Positions 37,890 to 48,188 are shown, counted from the first letter of the stretch. The stretch: 64,000 nt of DNA from Candidatus Poseidonia sp. (GCA_030827475.1 JAUREJ010000001.1:40139-104138); one strand, 5' to 3'. The notes: a model not told the origin generated them from the sequence alone. Numbers and translations: made by a program.

Positions 37890-38900
37890 TCACCAGAATT
37901 GGTACCAAGGCGTTGTTTCTGAGCCCACGAAGGTGGCCTTCACCAGCTTGACGTCCTGCACCGGCTTGTCGTTGGCGCCGGTATCGGTGTGGGAGATCGC
38001 GGTGACGAGGTCGCAGCCTTCGGTCACCTTACCGAACACCGTGTGGACACCGTCAAGCCAGTTTGGACCGTTTCCGTTGTTGCTGTCTTCTGGAATCAGG
38101 AAGAATTGGCTGCCACCGGTGTTGGGGGCGCTGGTTTTCGCCATGGAGATGGTGCACACTTCGTGAAGCAGGCCGTTGCCGGCTTCGTCCGGAACGGTGT
38201 AGAGGGTCTGGTCGCAATCCGCCTCTGCTGCACTGTTCCCGTTGCAGTAGCCAAACCACTTGGCTGCATGGCCGCCGGTCCCGTCTCCTTTGGTGAAATC
38301 GCCGCCTTGTATCATGAAGTCATCGATGACCCGGTGAAAGATGGTGTCGTCGTAACGACCCTGTTCAACGAGGAGTTTGAAGTTCTCAACGTGAACGGGG
38401 GCGTCGTCAGGATACAGTTCAATGGTGATGACGCCCGTTGAACCGCTGCCCCACGACATCTCAAGTTGCACGATGTCGGTGGTCGTGTCGGTTTGGTTGG
38501 CGAGGTTGATGCCAGCGAGCACCAAAACGCCAGCGAGGAAGATGGCGACGATACCGGCGGGCGTTGGCGTGCCATCGTTGAGCAAACGAGGGAAGTTGGT
38601 CTCGCTGATGCGCTTGTCCTGCATCTCGTTGAGCAGGTCGTTGTAGAGGCTGCCCGCCTTTTTGTCCCGAGGGTTCTTTTTGGTCGCTTCGCGAAGCAAG
38701 GAGGCGGCCTTTCTGTACGTGCCTCGGTTGTGTCCGTTCTTTGCTTCAACCCATGTGGCATGACCGGCCAAGCGTAGCGTGGTGGCCTCCGAACCATCGG
38801 GGTCGGTCTCTCGAAGAATCTTGAGCGCCGCATCGCCTTTTCCTTTGGCGATGGCCTTCTCGGCTTTGTCCCAAGCCGTTGACAATTTGTCGTCCGCCAT
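37890..38900 (-). CDS. Membrane-anchored peptidyl-prolyl cis-trans isomerase (cyclophilin)
   Basis: IELYPDDAPVHVENFKLLVEQGRYDDTIFHRVIDDFMIQGGD, SMAKTSAPNTGGSQFFLI; TM before the catalytic domain and helical N-terminus. Confidence 0.93.
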   Translation of the reverse strand: MADDKLSTAWDKAEKAIAKGKGDAALKILRETDPDGSEATTLRLAGHATWVEAKNGHNRGTYRKAASLLREATKKNPRDKKAGSLYNDLLNEMQDKRISETNFPRLLNDGTPTPAGIVAIFLAGVLVLAGINLANQTDTTTDIVQLEMSWGSGSTGVITIELYPDDAPVHVENFKLLVEQGRYDDTIFHRVIDDFMIQGGDFTKGDGTGGHAAKWFGYCNGNSAAEADCDQTLYTVPDEAGNGLLHEVCTISMAKTSAPNTGGSQFFLIPEDSNNGNGPNWLDGVHTVFGKVTEGCDLVTAISHTDTGANDKPVQDVKLVKATFVGSETTPWYQFW

Positions 38901-39065
38901 GAAAAGCCCAAGCAAAGTTTGGTTTTGAGCCCTGCCCTTCCAACCTCAGCCGGAGGCACCAGCAGAACGAAGTGGAGTGAATGGGGGGGCAACATGTTGA
39001 AAGGGTGCATGCGAACCCCAACCGGTAAGGACGCACCTACCGTTCCTGAAAAGAGGATGTTTTGT

Positions 39066-40856
39066 ATGGGCACCATCATCAACGACTTCACCATCAACAT
39101 CGCTACTGCGAACGGAACGGGGTCGCAATCCGCCAACCTCATTCTCTTGCAATCGCTCTTTGAAATGGGCGTCCCCGTGAGCGGGAAGAACCTCTTTCCG
39201 TCCAACATTTCTGGCCTCCCAACATGGTACATCGTTCGCCTCTCGGACAAAGGCTACCAAGCACCCGGCGACCGAACCCACATCCAAGTTCTCGTCAATC
39301 CAGCAACATGGGACGAGGACCTCGCAGCCCTTGAGCCGGGTTCCGTCGTCATCTGGAACAGCGACACGAAAGGGATGACCGTGGAACGAGACGATGTTGT
39401 GTCCTACCCGGTTCCAATGAGCACCTTGGCCCGGAAGATCAACCCCAAAATCGCAAAACTCGTCACCAACATCATCTACGTGGGTGTTCTTGCTGAATTG
39501 CTCGGCATCGACCAAACCTGTTTGGAGGCGGCGGTCTCCAAGCAGTTCAAAGGCAAGGCATCGGCTGTTGAACTCAACATCACGGCGCTCGGTCTTGGAA
39601 GGGAACACTGCAGGGAGGAGTTGACCAAGGAGGACCCCTATGCGGTCGAGGCAAGGGAAGTCAAGAAGCCTCAGTTTTTCATCGAAGGCAATGAAGCAGC
39701 CGCTCTTGGCGCTCATTACGGCGGTGTGCAACTTTTGGCTTGGTACCCCATCACGCCCTCCTCTTCGCTTGCTGAAGGCATCATCAACTACATTCCACGC
39801 CTGCGAACCGACGATGATGGAAAGGCCACGATGGCCGTCATCCAAGCCGAGGACGAACTCGCTGCTGCCGGCATGGTGCTCGGTGCAGGTTGGGCCGGCG
39901 GACGAGGCATGACCGCAACCTCCGGTCCGGGCATCTCCCTGATGCAGGAATTCATCGGGTTGGCGTATTTCGCCGAAGTCCCCTCGGTCTTTTGGGATGT
40001 GACTCGGGTCGGGCCCTCAACGGGGCTACCAACCCGAACCCAACAATCCGACATCGCCATGCTCTACGAGGGCAGTCACGGCGACACCCAACACATCGTG
40101 CTCATTCCAGGAACGGTTGAAGAGTGCTTTGAATTCGGCTGGCGTGCATTTGACTACGCTGAGCGCTTCCAAACGCCCGTTTTCGGCATGAGCGACCTCG
40201 ATTTGGGGATGAACCGCTGGGCGTGCGGCGGCTTCACCTATCCGGACGTTCCCATGGACCGCGGAAAAGTTGTTCGTGAACAAGACGTGTTTGATGCCTT
40301 CGAAACCTTCGGACGCTACCTTGATGTGGACGGCGATGGCATTCCATACCGCACCCTTCCGGGTTCAGGCATGGCCCCGATTCTCTATCGAGGTACCGGT
40401 CACAACCCCATGGGCGTGTATTCGGAAAAGCCAGAGGACTACTACAACCTCATGCAACGCCTGCGAATGAAGATTGACGGCGCTCGTGACGCCCTCCCCG
40501 CACCGGTATTGCGTGAGGAGGCTGAATGCGAAGTGGGCATCGTCTTCTTGGGAAGCATGGAAAATTCCATCCAAGAAATCGACGACATCCTCGAAGAAAC
40601 CGGCTTGAAGGTCAGCCAGTGCCGTGTTCGTGCTCTGCCCTTCCATTCAGAAGTTGAATCCTTCATTCGCCGTCATGAAACCGTCATCGTTCTTGAGATC
40701 AACCGAGATGGACAACTCTACGGCATTCTGCGCCGAGAGCTCCCCAACGATTTGGTCACCAAGGTTCATTCCGTAGCGTACTCCGACGGTATGCCACCTC
40801 GCGCTCGCATCTACGCCGAACGCATCAAGGCAACCCTTGAGGAGGTGAAACAATGA
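39066..40856 (+). CDS. korA: 2-oxoacid:ferredoxin oxidoreductase, gamma-alpha fused subunit
   Basis: GTGSQSANLILLQSLFEMG gamma-type N-terminus; GNEAAALGAHYGGVQLLAWYPITPSSSLAEG alpha motif; ATGA overlap with beta subunit. Confidence 0.92.
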   Translation: MGTIINDFTINIATANGTGSQSANLILLQSLFEMGVPVSGKNLFPSNISGLPTWYIVRLSDKGYQAPGDRTHIQVLVNPATWDEDLAALEPGSVVIWNSDTKGMTVERDDVVSYPVPMSTLARKINPKIAKLVTNIIYVGVLAELLGIDQTCLEAAVSKQFKGKASAVELNITALGLGREHCREELTKEDPYAVEAREVKKPQFFIEGNEAAALGAHYGGVQLLAWYPITPSSSLAEGIINYIPRLRTDDDGKATMAVIQAEDELAAAGMVLGAGWAGGRGMTATSGPGISLMQEFIGLAYFAEVPSVFWDVTRVGPSTGLPTRTQQSDIAMLYEGSHGDTQHIVLIPGTVEECFEFGWRAFDYAERFQTPVFGMSDLDLGMNRWACGGFTYPDVPMDRGKVVREQDVFDAFETFGRYLDVDGDGIPYRTLPGSGMAPILYRGTGHNPMGVYSEKPEDYYNLMQRLRMKIDGARDALPAPVLREEAECEVGIVFLGSMENSIQEIDDILEETGLKVSQCRVRALPFHSEVESFIRRHETVIVLEINRDGQLYGILRRELPNDLVTKVHSVAYSDGMPPRARIYAERIKATLEEVKQ

Positions 40857-41899
40857 GCGAAGAGCCTGCACGAGCCATCAAGCTCAACGTCATCAACGAA
40901 CCAAAGGACAGTTACACCGGCGGTCCATCCTCGCTCTGCCCTGGCTGCGGCCACGACCAGATTTCAACCGTCATCATCAACGCTGCTTGGGAGAACGGCA
41001 TCGAGCCTCACCGCATCGCAAAGATGTCGGGCATCGGGTGTTCTTCGAAAACACCGGCATACTACCTCGGGCAATCGCACGGTTTCAACACCGTCCACGG
41101 CCGAATGCCCTCCGTCACCACCGGGGCCTACGCTGTGAACAAGGACCTCCTCTACCTCGGAGTTTCCGGTGATGGTGATTCAGCATCCATCGGCATCGGC
41201 CAATTGATTCACGCCATCCGCCGAAACGTGGACATGGTCTACATCATCGAAAACAACGGCGTGTACGGGTTGACCAAGGGCCAGTATTCGGCGACCGCTG
41301 ACATCGGCTCGAAGAAAAAGAAGGGCCCTACAAACGAAACCCAGCCCATCGATCTCTGTGCGTTGGCCATCAACTTGGGATGCACCTTTGTCGCCCGCTC
41401 TTTCTCGGGTTCAAAGAAACAACTCACCTCGTTGATCAAAGCGGCGATGTCGCACAAAGGCTTCGCCCTGATCGACGTCATTTCACCGTGCGTGACCTTC
41501 AACAACAACGATGAATCCATGCGTTCTTACAGTTATGTCAAGGAAAACGAGGTCACCTTGCACATGGCAGATTACATCCCCCACTTCAACCCGGTCGAAG
41601 AAATCGAAGTTCCTGAAGGTCACTTCAAGGACATCACGCTGCACGACGGGTCTACGATTCGTCTCGAAACCATCTCGGAAGAACACGACCCGGGCGATGC
41701 CATGGCGGCCCTCAGCGCACTCCACGCTGCAGAGTCCGACGGGAAGCACGTGACCGGGTTGCTCTATTTCGACGCTTCAAAGCCATCGCTCGTCGAAGAC
41801 CTGGGGTTGGTGGACGAGGCTCTGCTCGACGTTCCCGATGAGGTTTTGCGTCCGAATCAAGCCTCTCTTGACGCCTTGAATGCCGAATTTTTGTCCTGA
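40853..41899 (+). CDS. korB: 2-oxoacid:ferredoxin oxidoreductase beta subunit
   Basis: LCPGCGHDQISTVI, GIGCSSKTPAYY, VSGDGDSASIGIGQLIHAIRRNVDM, ENNGVYGLTKGQYSAT. Confidence 0.95.
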   Translation: MSEEPARAIKLNVINEPKDSYTGGPSSLCPGCGHDQISTVIINAAWENGIEPHRIAKMSGIGCSSKTPAYYLGQSHGFNTVHGRMPSVTTGAYAVNKDLLYLGVSGDGDSASIGIGQLIHAIRRNVDMVYIIENNGVYGLTKGQYSATADIGSKKKKGPTNETQPIDLCALAINLGCTFVARSFSGSKKQLTSLIKAAMSHKGFALIDVISPCVTFNNNDESMRSYSYVKENEVTLHMADYIPHFNPVEEIEVPEGHFKDITLHDGSTIRLETISEEHDPGDAMAALSALHAAESDGKHVTGLLYFDASKPSLVEDLGLVDEALLDVPDEVLRPNQASLDALNAEFLS

Positions 41900-41917
41900 T
41901 GGGGGGGTTCTTACCAT

Positions 41918-41930
41918 CCCCTTATAGGGG
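41918..41930. promoter_or_regulatory. Symmetric CCCCT-TAT-AGGGG element overlapping a TATA-like core
   Basis: Perfect inverted repeat about 22-34 nt upstream of ATG 41952. Confidence 0.45.
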
Positions 41931-41951
41931 AGCAGGTCAAGAAGGAAAGGT

Positions 41952-42842
41952 ATGGTTGAACCCGTGACCACAGTAACCAGCGTTGGTCTCGGCTCCGCAG
42001 GTTTGTACATTTTCGGGCGTTATTGGAAACGACGGAACACCCGGCTAAGAGCTCTTGCACTCGCTGAAAAATACAGCACCAAGACACGCATTGGCGCCCA
42101 TCAAGGTCGAATGCGTCTGCTGGTCAATTTGCCGCAGGTAGGAGAAGTACCGACAAACGAGCAAACTGCGTGGCGAGAGCGTGAAGAGCGACGGAACCGG
42201 AACATCATGGAACTTGATCTCATCCACCCCGTTTCCGAAATCGACGCACCTGGGGACGAGGAGGACCAAGCGCCAAACGACGAGGAACGCCTTTTGGAAC
42301 TGGACGCGCGTTCATCTTGGATCGAATCCAACGAACCGCCGATGAATCAACACGCTGCCTTGGTCGCAGAAGAACAACTCGGCAGCGGTGTCGTCGTTGC
42401 AGAAAATAGCGATGAAGAACTCGAGGTGAACATCGACGAGCGCCTTGAGCGTGAAGGCGGGTCATCAGGGGTGGTTCAAATCTCGCTGGCATGGGACGAT
42501 TACAACGATTTGGACTTGCACGTGTTTTGTCCATCGGGTGAGCGCATCTACTTCAACAACAAAAAAAGCGATTGCGGCGGTGATTTGGATGTTGATATGA
42601 ACGTTCGACCGGTCTCGAACACGCCGGTGGAAAACGTCGTTTGGAAGGAACAAGCCCCGTTGGGTCCATACAAAATCGGCGTCCACTTCTACAAACATCA
42701 CAAAAAGGGACGAACGAAGCGAACCTGCTCCTACCGTCTTCGCGTCGTCACGCACGGACGCAGCAGGGAATACATTGGGAAAATCAAGTACGGCGAGGCC
42801 ATGCAAATGGTCACGTCTTTCTCCCTAGAAGAGGCTCCCTAA
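41952..42842 (+). CDS. Protein with C-terminal DUF2135/YfaP-like beta domain
   Basis: ISLAWDDYNDLDLHVFCPSGERIYFNNKKSDCGGDLDVDMNVRPVSNTPVENVVWKEQAPLGPYKIGVHFYKHH; possible N-terminal membrane segment. Confidence 0.7.
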   Translation: MVEPVTTVTSVGLGSAGLYIFGRYWKRRNTRLRALALAEKYSTKTRIGAHQGRMRLLVNLPQVGEVPTNEQTAWREREERRNRNIMELDLIHPVSEIDAPGDEEDQAPNDEERLLELDARSSWIESNEPPMNQHAALVAEEQLGSGVVVAENSDEELEVNIDERLEREGGSSGVVQISLAWDDYNDLDLHVFCPSGERIYFNNKKSDCGGDLDVDMNVRPVSNTPVENVVWKEQAPLGPYKIGVHFYKHHKKGRTKRTCSYRLRVVTHGRSREYIGKIKYGEAMQMVTSFSLEEAP

Positions 42843-43588
42843 TCGAGATGGTTTGAAGCCACCCAAAGGGCGGCTCCGAGGGGCCCGGCATCGTTCGCCA
42901 GCGTGGCCCTCACGAGTCCGGCCCGGGTGGTCAACAGAGGGGTGAGGGTGGACCAGTGTTCGGTGATCCCTCCGCTGACTACAACGAGGTCGGGACGAAT
43001 TCGGCCCTCGAGGAAAGAAAGTCCCTCCTGAAAGCGTTCTGACCACGCCTGAAGCGTGAGGTTTTCGGCTTGACGAACTTGCCCGGACAGATGCTCTTCG
43101 AGCACCCCCTCACGGGAGGGATGAGGCAGCCGTCCGTATTCTAAATTGGGCACCAAAACCCCGTTCTGATGGACGGTGGTTCCAAGCCCCGTACCCACCG
43201 TGAGGGTCAACACGCAAGCATGATCGCCGTGGCTTGCACCAAAGCGTCGCTCACCCTCGGCGGCAGCGTCGGCGTCGTTCAGCATGGAAAACTGACCGCC
43301 GTGAAAAGGCGAAAGAGCCGCTTCCACATCCACCTCGCACCAAGCCCTTCCGAGGTTGGGGGCCGTTTGGATGAGGTTGTTCACAACCGCACCCGGAAAT
43401 CCAAGACCGATTGGCCCGTTCCAACCCAGGCCCTCCAGCGCTTCACCGATCTGAAGAAGCACATCGTCAGGGTGAAGGGAAGCACGGTGTTGAAAGGACA
43501 GAAGAGGACCTGTCCGCTGTCCCGTAGCGATGTCGTACACCCCGACGCGGAACCCGCTTCCGCCGAGGTCAATCCCCACCGCTTTCAC
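42839..43588 (-). CDS. ROK-family kinase, polyphosphate glucokinase-like
   Basis: GIDLGGSGFRVGV, GLGFPGAV, NDADAAAEGERRFGA, LTLTVGTGLGTTVHQNGVLVPNLEYGRL, NDAGPLGAAL; GTG start just after the upstream stop. Confidence 0.85.
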   Translation of the reverse strand: MKAVGIDLGGSGFRVGVYDIATGQRTGPLLSFQHRASLHPDDVLLQIGEALEGLGWNGPIGLGFPGAVVNNLIQTAPNLGRAWCEVDVEAALSPFHGGQFSMLNDADAAAEGERRFGASHGDHACVLTLTVGTGLGTTVHQNGVLVPNLEYGRLPHPSREGVLEEHLSGQVRQAENLTLQAWSERFQEGLSFLEGRIRPDLVVVSGGITEHWSTLTPLLTTRAGLVRATLANDAGPLGAALWVASNHLD

Positions 43589-43592
43589 GGCA

Positions 43593-44300
43593 TCACCTCT
43601 TGGCGGCGATTGCCTGCAAAATGGCCTCCACCAGCGGAGGAAAGGTCTCACCGTGATGATGGGGGGAGACGACGTCGGCTGCTGCCTGTACCTCCTCGAA
43701 CGCCCCCCCAACCGCAACGGACCAACCCGCCGAGGCGAACATGGAAAGATCGTTGGGTGCATCGCCCACAGCCAAGGCATCGCTAAGCACCCACCCCATG
43801 CGTCCGAACAACGCCTCCAGCCCTTGCCCTTTGCTCAAACAGGGGTCCATGAGGTGGATGGCAAAACCGGTCCGGACAACGCTCAAATCAACCCATGCGC
43901 TGGTTGCAAGCTCGCTTTCAATGGCATGAAGGTCTTCGTCTGGGTGCAAACACCACTCGCTTTCTCTCCACGTATTGGTGGCGATGCCCGAGCTGTCAAG
44001 TCCCGGTATTCGCGAAGCCAGCCATTCCGCTGCTTCTTTGGCTGACCGGCCAGATGCTCGAATCACCGGCTCGTTCCATTCGGGGTGCCAGAGAACCCCG
44101 CCGTTTTCGCAACACATCGGTCCGCTCAAACCGATGAAGCGCCACAGCCCGTAGGCCACCGGGCGCACGTTTCCGGTAGCGAGAACCACCGGCACCCCGT
44201 GCGCTTCAAGGGAACGCAAGGCCTCGACTGCGGCGAGGGAGAGGACCTTGTTGCCGTCGGTTACGGTTCCGTCAATGTCGATGACGACCACCTTGGGCAT
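43593..44300 (-). CDS. HAD-family phosphatase, archaeal phosphoglycolate phosphatase-like
   Basis: VVVIDIDGTVTDGNKVLS, VVLATGNVRPVAYGL, CENGGV, AVGDAPNDLSMFASAGWSVAVGGAFEEVQAAADVV. Confidence 0.88.
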   Translation of the reverse strand: MPKVVVIDIDGTVTDGNKVLSLAAVEALRSLEAHGVPVVLATGNVRPVAYGLWRFIGLSGPMCCENGGVLWHPEWNEPVIRASGRSAKEAAEWLASRIPGLDSSGIATNTWRESEWCLHPDEDLHAIESELATSAWVDLSVVRTGFAIHLMDPCLSKGQGLEALFGRMGWVLSDALAVGDAPNDLSMFASAGWSVAVGGAFEEVQAAADVVSPHHHGETFPPLVEAILQAIAAKR

Positions 44301-44423
44301 CCATCCATCGGGGAGCCACTGCATAACGCGGGTGAGTTGACGGACGAGGATGAACATTCGCCTTCAGGTGATTTGAACCGATAAAGTGCGAGGATTGATG
44401 AACACCCAACATCACCCCGAGGC

Positions 44424-47111
44424 ATGGGAAGGGGCAATGAGGACGAGTTCTTCCTCTCCCTTGAAGACGATGTCATCGTTGACATTCCTGCACACGAGCC
44501 ATCCCCTGCACTCGCCCCTGTGGTCCTCAATGAAGAGGATCCCCTCGAGGTCTTCGTGGCAGAACGAGTGGACACCACCGTCCTCACCGAACCCACCGGC
44601 ACCTACAACGTCAGTTGGCCGTTGTTGGGCATGGATTGCCCCGATTGTGCCTCCAAAGCCATGGGGGCTTTGCGGCACATGAAACAGGTCACAACATCCA
44701 ACGTATCGGCCACATCGGCCGAAGTGAGTTTGGAAGTAAATCTCGAAGAAGGTCCCCTCTCCGAGGTTTCTTCGGTGCTTCGCTCCCTCGGTCATGCGCC
44801 CGATGTGGAGCATCACGAACTCGTGGGTGTTCGCGCCAAAGCCGTGGCCGAACGAAACGGGGTACCTCTTGCACAGTTGGAGCGGGTCGTTCGGAGGCAG
44901 CCCGGCATTCTCGATGCTGAAGTTTCGGACGACGACCGTATTCTCGTTCAGTTGGTCGCCAGTTCAGAGCAAGACCTGATTGAGGCACGAAACCGAGCAC
45001 TGGAGCACATGATTGGATCAAAGCCGTCCTTCGCTGCTGCGACCTCGAATCGACTCCGTCCCGACCAATGGCGGCTTATCGGAGGCGGTATCGCCCTTCC
45101 CGTGCTTGCGCTGGTGATGCTCGCCGAACTGCTCGGATACCACGGTTGGTTGATTCCGGTTTTGGCTTTGCCCGGCGTTTTGATCGGTGGACTTCAAATG
45201 TTCAAAGAGGCGATCGCCTCGCTTCGAAACCTGCAAATGGGCTTCCAAGTCTTGACCAGTCTTGCCGTCCTTGGTGCTGGAATCTTGGGGATGTGGGAAG
45301 AAGCCCTCATCGTCACCATTCTGGTTGCTTTCACCGCCCACCTTGAAGGCGACGCCCTGCTCAAAGCGCGAGAGGCGATGCAAGGCGGACTTGACCGCCT
45401 GCCCCGAACTGCGAGGAAAATCAACGACCCTCAAGCGAAATGCCTTACCCCCGAGATGACGATTTCTACGCCCGGAGCGGGCATCAAACTCCCCATGGCC
45501 GGTGGCCTCCTGATGGCCTCGCCGGTGCAAACTGGACCCGAAACCGAAACCGTTCCCATCGATTTAATTCGCCCGGGGGACCGAATCGAAATCCGTAGCG
45601 GAGAACTCATCCCCGCCGATGGGCGCATCCTCGAAGGGAAAGGTGCCCTCAACAAAGCCCCCCTCACCGGTGAATCTGTACCCGTGGATGTTCAGCCCGG
45701 CGATGTCATCGAAGCGGGTTTGGTGTTGGCCAGAGGCCCGGTGATTTGCGAGGTTTTGGCCGTTGGCGATGCAACCCGGCTCTCCGGCCTCATCGACGCG
45801 GTTCACGCCTTCCGAGAGGCGCCGCCTCGCCTTCACAGCGGCATTGAAAAATTCACGGCGGTTTGGGTTCCGATGGTGCTTTTCGGAGCGTTTGCCGTGT
45901 GGTATTTCATGTTCCCCGACAATTGGAAAATCATTCTCCTTCTCTGGGTGGTTTCGTGCCCCTGCGCTCTTCTTTTAGCCACCCCTGTCCCTCACGCAGC
46001 GGCCCTGTCGAACGCAGCACAGCGCGGTGTTATCGTTCGAGGAGGTGACGCTCTCGAGCGCATGGCCCGCGTGAATCATGTTCTCTTGGACAAAACCGGC
46101 ACCTTGACATCTGGACGGCCAACGGTGGGCGAAGTCGTTCTTGGGAAAAACCGCCGAATGGAGGCTGCGCTCAAGCTGATGATGGGGCTTGAGGCCCGTT
46201 CCTCTCACCCATACGCCTTGGCCGTGATGGACCACTGTGCTGATCACAACCTCACCGCCTCGAGCATCACCAACCTCCAAGACGTCGATGCAGGGATTCA
46301 AGGCACCCACGCTGGAAGTCATGTGGCGTTTCTCCGCCCAGACAAAGCCGCCTCAATGGGCATCGAGGTGGAAAAGAAACTTCAGGACGCGTTTTCACAC
46401 GCCACCAAAGAAGGTCACGGCGCCAGCCTTTTGGCCAAAGACGGGCAAGCGGTGGCGCTTGTCACCTTCATCCACGACGACACACGAGACGGCTCTGCTG
46501 CGCTCATTCAATCCCTCAATCAACGCTCCATCAACGTCGAAATCTTGTCGGGTGACCACCAAAACGCGGTCTCAGAATTCGCTCGCTCGGTGGGCTTGGC
46601 AGAGAGCGCCGCCCACGGAGGTCTGAGTCCTGAAGACAAGGTCAAGTGGGTTAAAGCACGCTCTTCATCGCACGTCACGATGATGGTCGGGGACGGGTTC
46701 AACGATGCTGCAGCCCTTGCCGTTGCAGACGTTGGGGTTGCTGTTGGGACGGGGGAAACGGTCAACTTGGAAGCGGCCGACATCTTGATTCCTGGCGACG
46801 ACCCGAGAATGCTCACCGAAATGATCGACCTTGCAAGGCAGGCTCAGCGAACCTTGATGCAAAATCTGTTTTTCTCCGTGGCGATCACCGTCACGCTCGT
46901 CATCGCCGTCATCCAGCAATGGTACGACCAACTTTGGGTCGGCGTCCTGATTCATGAAGCATCGGTCATCTTGGTGATTCTGAACGGAGCAAGATTGGCG
47001 CAAAACGGTCAAGCAATCTCGCTTTTGAAAGAAACCCTTCGCACGATGGTCAGTGACACAAGAACCGCATTTGCTTCGTTCCGTGCACGATATTTACCGA
47101 CCAAGGCGTGA
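44424..47111 (+). CDS. Heavy-metal translocating P-type ATPase
   Basis: N-terminal GMDCPDC metal-binding motif; SCPCALLLATPVPHAAALS; DKTGTLTSGRPTVGEV; MVGDGFNDAAALAVADVGVAVG. Confidence 0.96.
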   Translation: MGRGNEDEFFLSLEDDVIVDIPAHEPSPALAPVVLNEEDPLEVFVAERVDTTVLTEPTGTYNVSWPLLGMDCPDCASKAMGALRHMKQVTTSNVSATSAEVSLEVNLEEGPLSEVSSVLRSLGHAPDVEHHELVGVRAKAVAERNGVPLAQLERVVRRQPGILDAEVSDDDRILVQLVASSEQDLIEARNRALEHMIGSKPSFAAATSNRLRPDQWRLIGGGIALPVLALVMLAELLGYHGWLIPVLALPGVLIGGLQMFKEAIASLRNLQMGFQVLTSLAVLGAGILGMWEEALIVTILVAFTAHLEGDALLKAREAMQGGLDRLPRTARKINDPQAKCLTPEMTISTPGAGIKLPMAGGLLMASPVQTGPETETVPIDLIRPGDRIEIRSGELIPADGRILEGKGALNKAPLTGESVPVDVQPGDVIEAGLVLARGPVICEVLAVGDATRLSGLIDAVHAFREAPPRLHSGIEKFTAVWVPMVLFGAFAVWYFMFPDNWKIILLLWVVSCPCALLLATPVPHAAALSNAAQRGVIVRGGDALERMARVNHVLLDKTGTLTSGRPTVGEVVLGKNRRMEAALKLMMGLEARSSHPYALAVMDHCADHNLTASSITNLQDVDAGIQGTHAGSHVAFLRPDKAASMGIEVEKKLQDAFSHATKEGHGASLLAKDGQAVALVTFIHDDTRDGSAALIQSLNQRSINVEILSGDHQNAVSEFARSVGLAESAAHGGLSPEDKVKWVKARSSSHVTMMVGDGFNDAAALAVADVGVAVGTGETVNLEAADILIPGDDPRMLTEMIDLARQAQRTLMQNLFFSVAITVTLVIAVIQQWYDQLWVGVLIHEASVILVILNGARLAQNGQAISLLKETLRTMVSDTRTAFASFRARYLPTKA

Positions 47112-47178
47112 GCCTCCACAATTCGGACAAAGGGACATCTTCAAACCCTAAGCACCCCTCATCAACATTGGTGGGCGA

Positions 47179-47682
47179 ATGGGACGAGTACGAGGCGACC
47201 CCATCACCACGGCACTCGCCCACCCGACGCGACGCAAAGCCTACATCGCCTTGTCGGGTACCGAGGAAATGAGCACCGTTCAACTTCAAGAGGCGGTGGG
47301 TGTCGACCGGTACAACCTCTACCACCATCTGAAGAAACTCGCTTCGCTCGAGCTCGTTGAAAACCACCGTGATGAAGGGCGAGCCCGATGGTGGTGCGTC
47401 AACAAGCGGGTTGATTTGCCCGAACTGCTCAACGTCACCACGCATCACCCTGCTCCAGGACCCGCTCCACAAGCCACTTCGCCTAGCGTGACGGCAACCC
47501 TTGCAACCTTGGCGGTTGACGAGCAGGGACGAGATGTGATCGTGTTGAACCTCGAAGGTTCACGGGACCAGGTCAGCGCCAAGCAACTCATCGTACGCCT
47601 TTCCGAGGAGTTTGGACTCACGCTCGCCGTGCCTTGGAATTTCATTCCCGAACAACTTGTCCTCTATTCCAAAAAGAAGTGA
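47179..47682 (+). CDS. ArsR-like winged-helix transcriptional regulator
   Basis: ALAHPTRRKAYIALSGTEEMSTVQLQEAVGVDRYNLYHHLKKLASLELVENHRDEGRARWW. Confidence 0.8.
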   Translation: MGRVRGDPITTALAHPTRRKAYIALSGTEEMSTVQLQEAVGVDRYNLYHHLKKLASLELVENHRDEGRARWWCVNKRVDLPELLNVTTHHPAPGPAPQATSPSVTATLATLAVDEQGRDVIVLNLEGSRDQVSAKQLIVRLSEEFGLTLAVPWNFIPEQLVLYSKKK

Positions 47683-47688
47683 TGCCCG

Positions 47689-48081
47689 ATGACGGAAGAG
47701 TTGTCTGTGGAGTCAAAGGTTGCGCCGCCGGTGCTGTCCTGTCCCAAATGTCAGGGCATGCTCCCGTTGGGCCTGGGCGAATTGACCTGCCAACTTTGCG
47801 AGGCTCGGGTTCGCGTTGATCACCCTGTCACGCGCCGCAAATGGAAGGAGGAGAAGCTCTCCTGTCCGTCATGTTCGAAGGTTTTGGTCGCTGGGGTGGA
47901 CGAACGTCCCGCTCAACTCAAGTGCGGCATGTGTGAATGCTTTTTCACGCTCGAAGCCCAAACGCCTCGAGTGGAACTGTCCTGCCCGGGGTGCGAGCGC
48001 AACCTTCGCATGAAGCGCCGACCCGGAAAAAGGGACATCACCTGTCCGGCTTGCGAAACCGAATTCGTGGTTCGGTTTTGA
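47689..48081 (+). CDS. Multi-zinc-ribbon protein
   Basis: 130 aa with repeated CxxC pairs: CPKC/CQLC, CPSC/CGMC, CPGC/CPAC. Confidence 0.8.
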   Translation: MTEELSVESKVAPPVLSCPKCQGMLPLGLGELTCQLCEARVRVDHPVTRRKWKEEKLSCPSCSKVLVAGVDERPAQLKCGMCECFFTLEAQTPRVELSCPGCERNLRMKRRPGKRDITCPACETEFVVRF

Positions 48082-48188
48082 CCCGTTCCGAGGCTCAGAG
48101 AAGGGTGAAAAAGCGCCCGATTCGGCCGATTGTTCGTCGCGCTCCTTATCTATGAAGAGAAGCCCATGAAGAAGTGGATGGGATTCCG

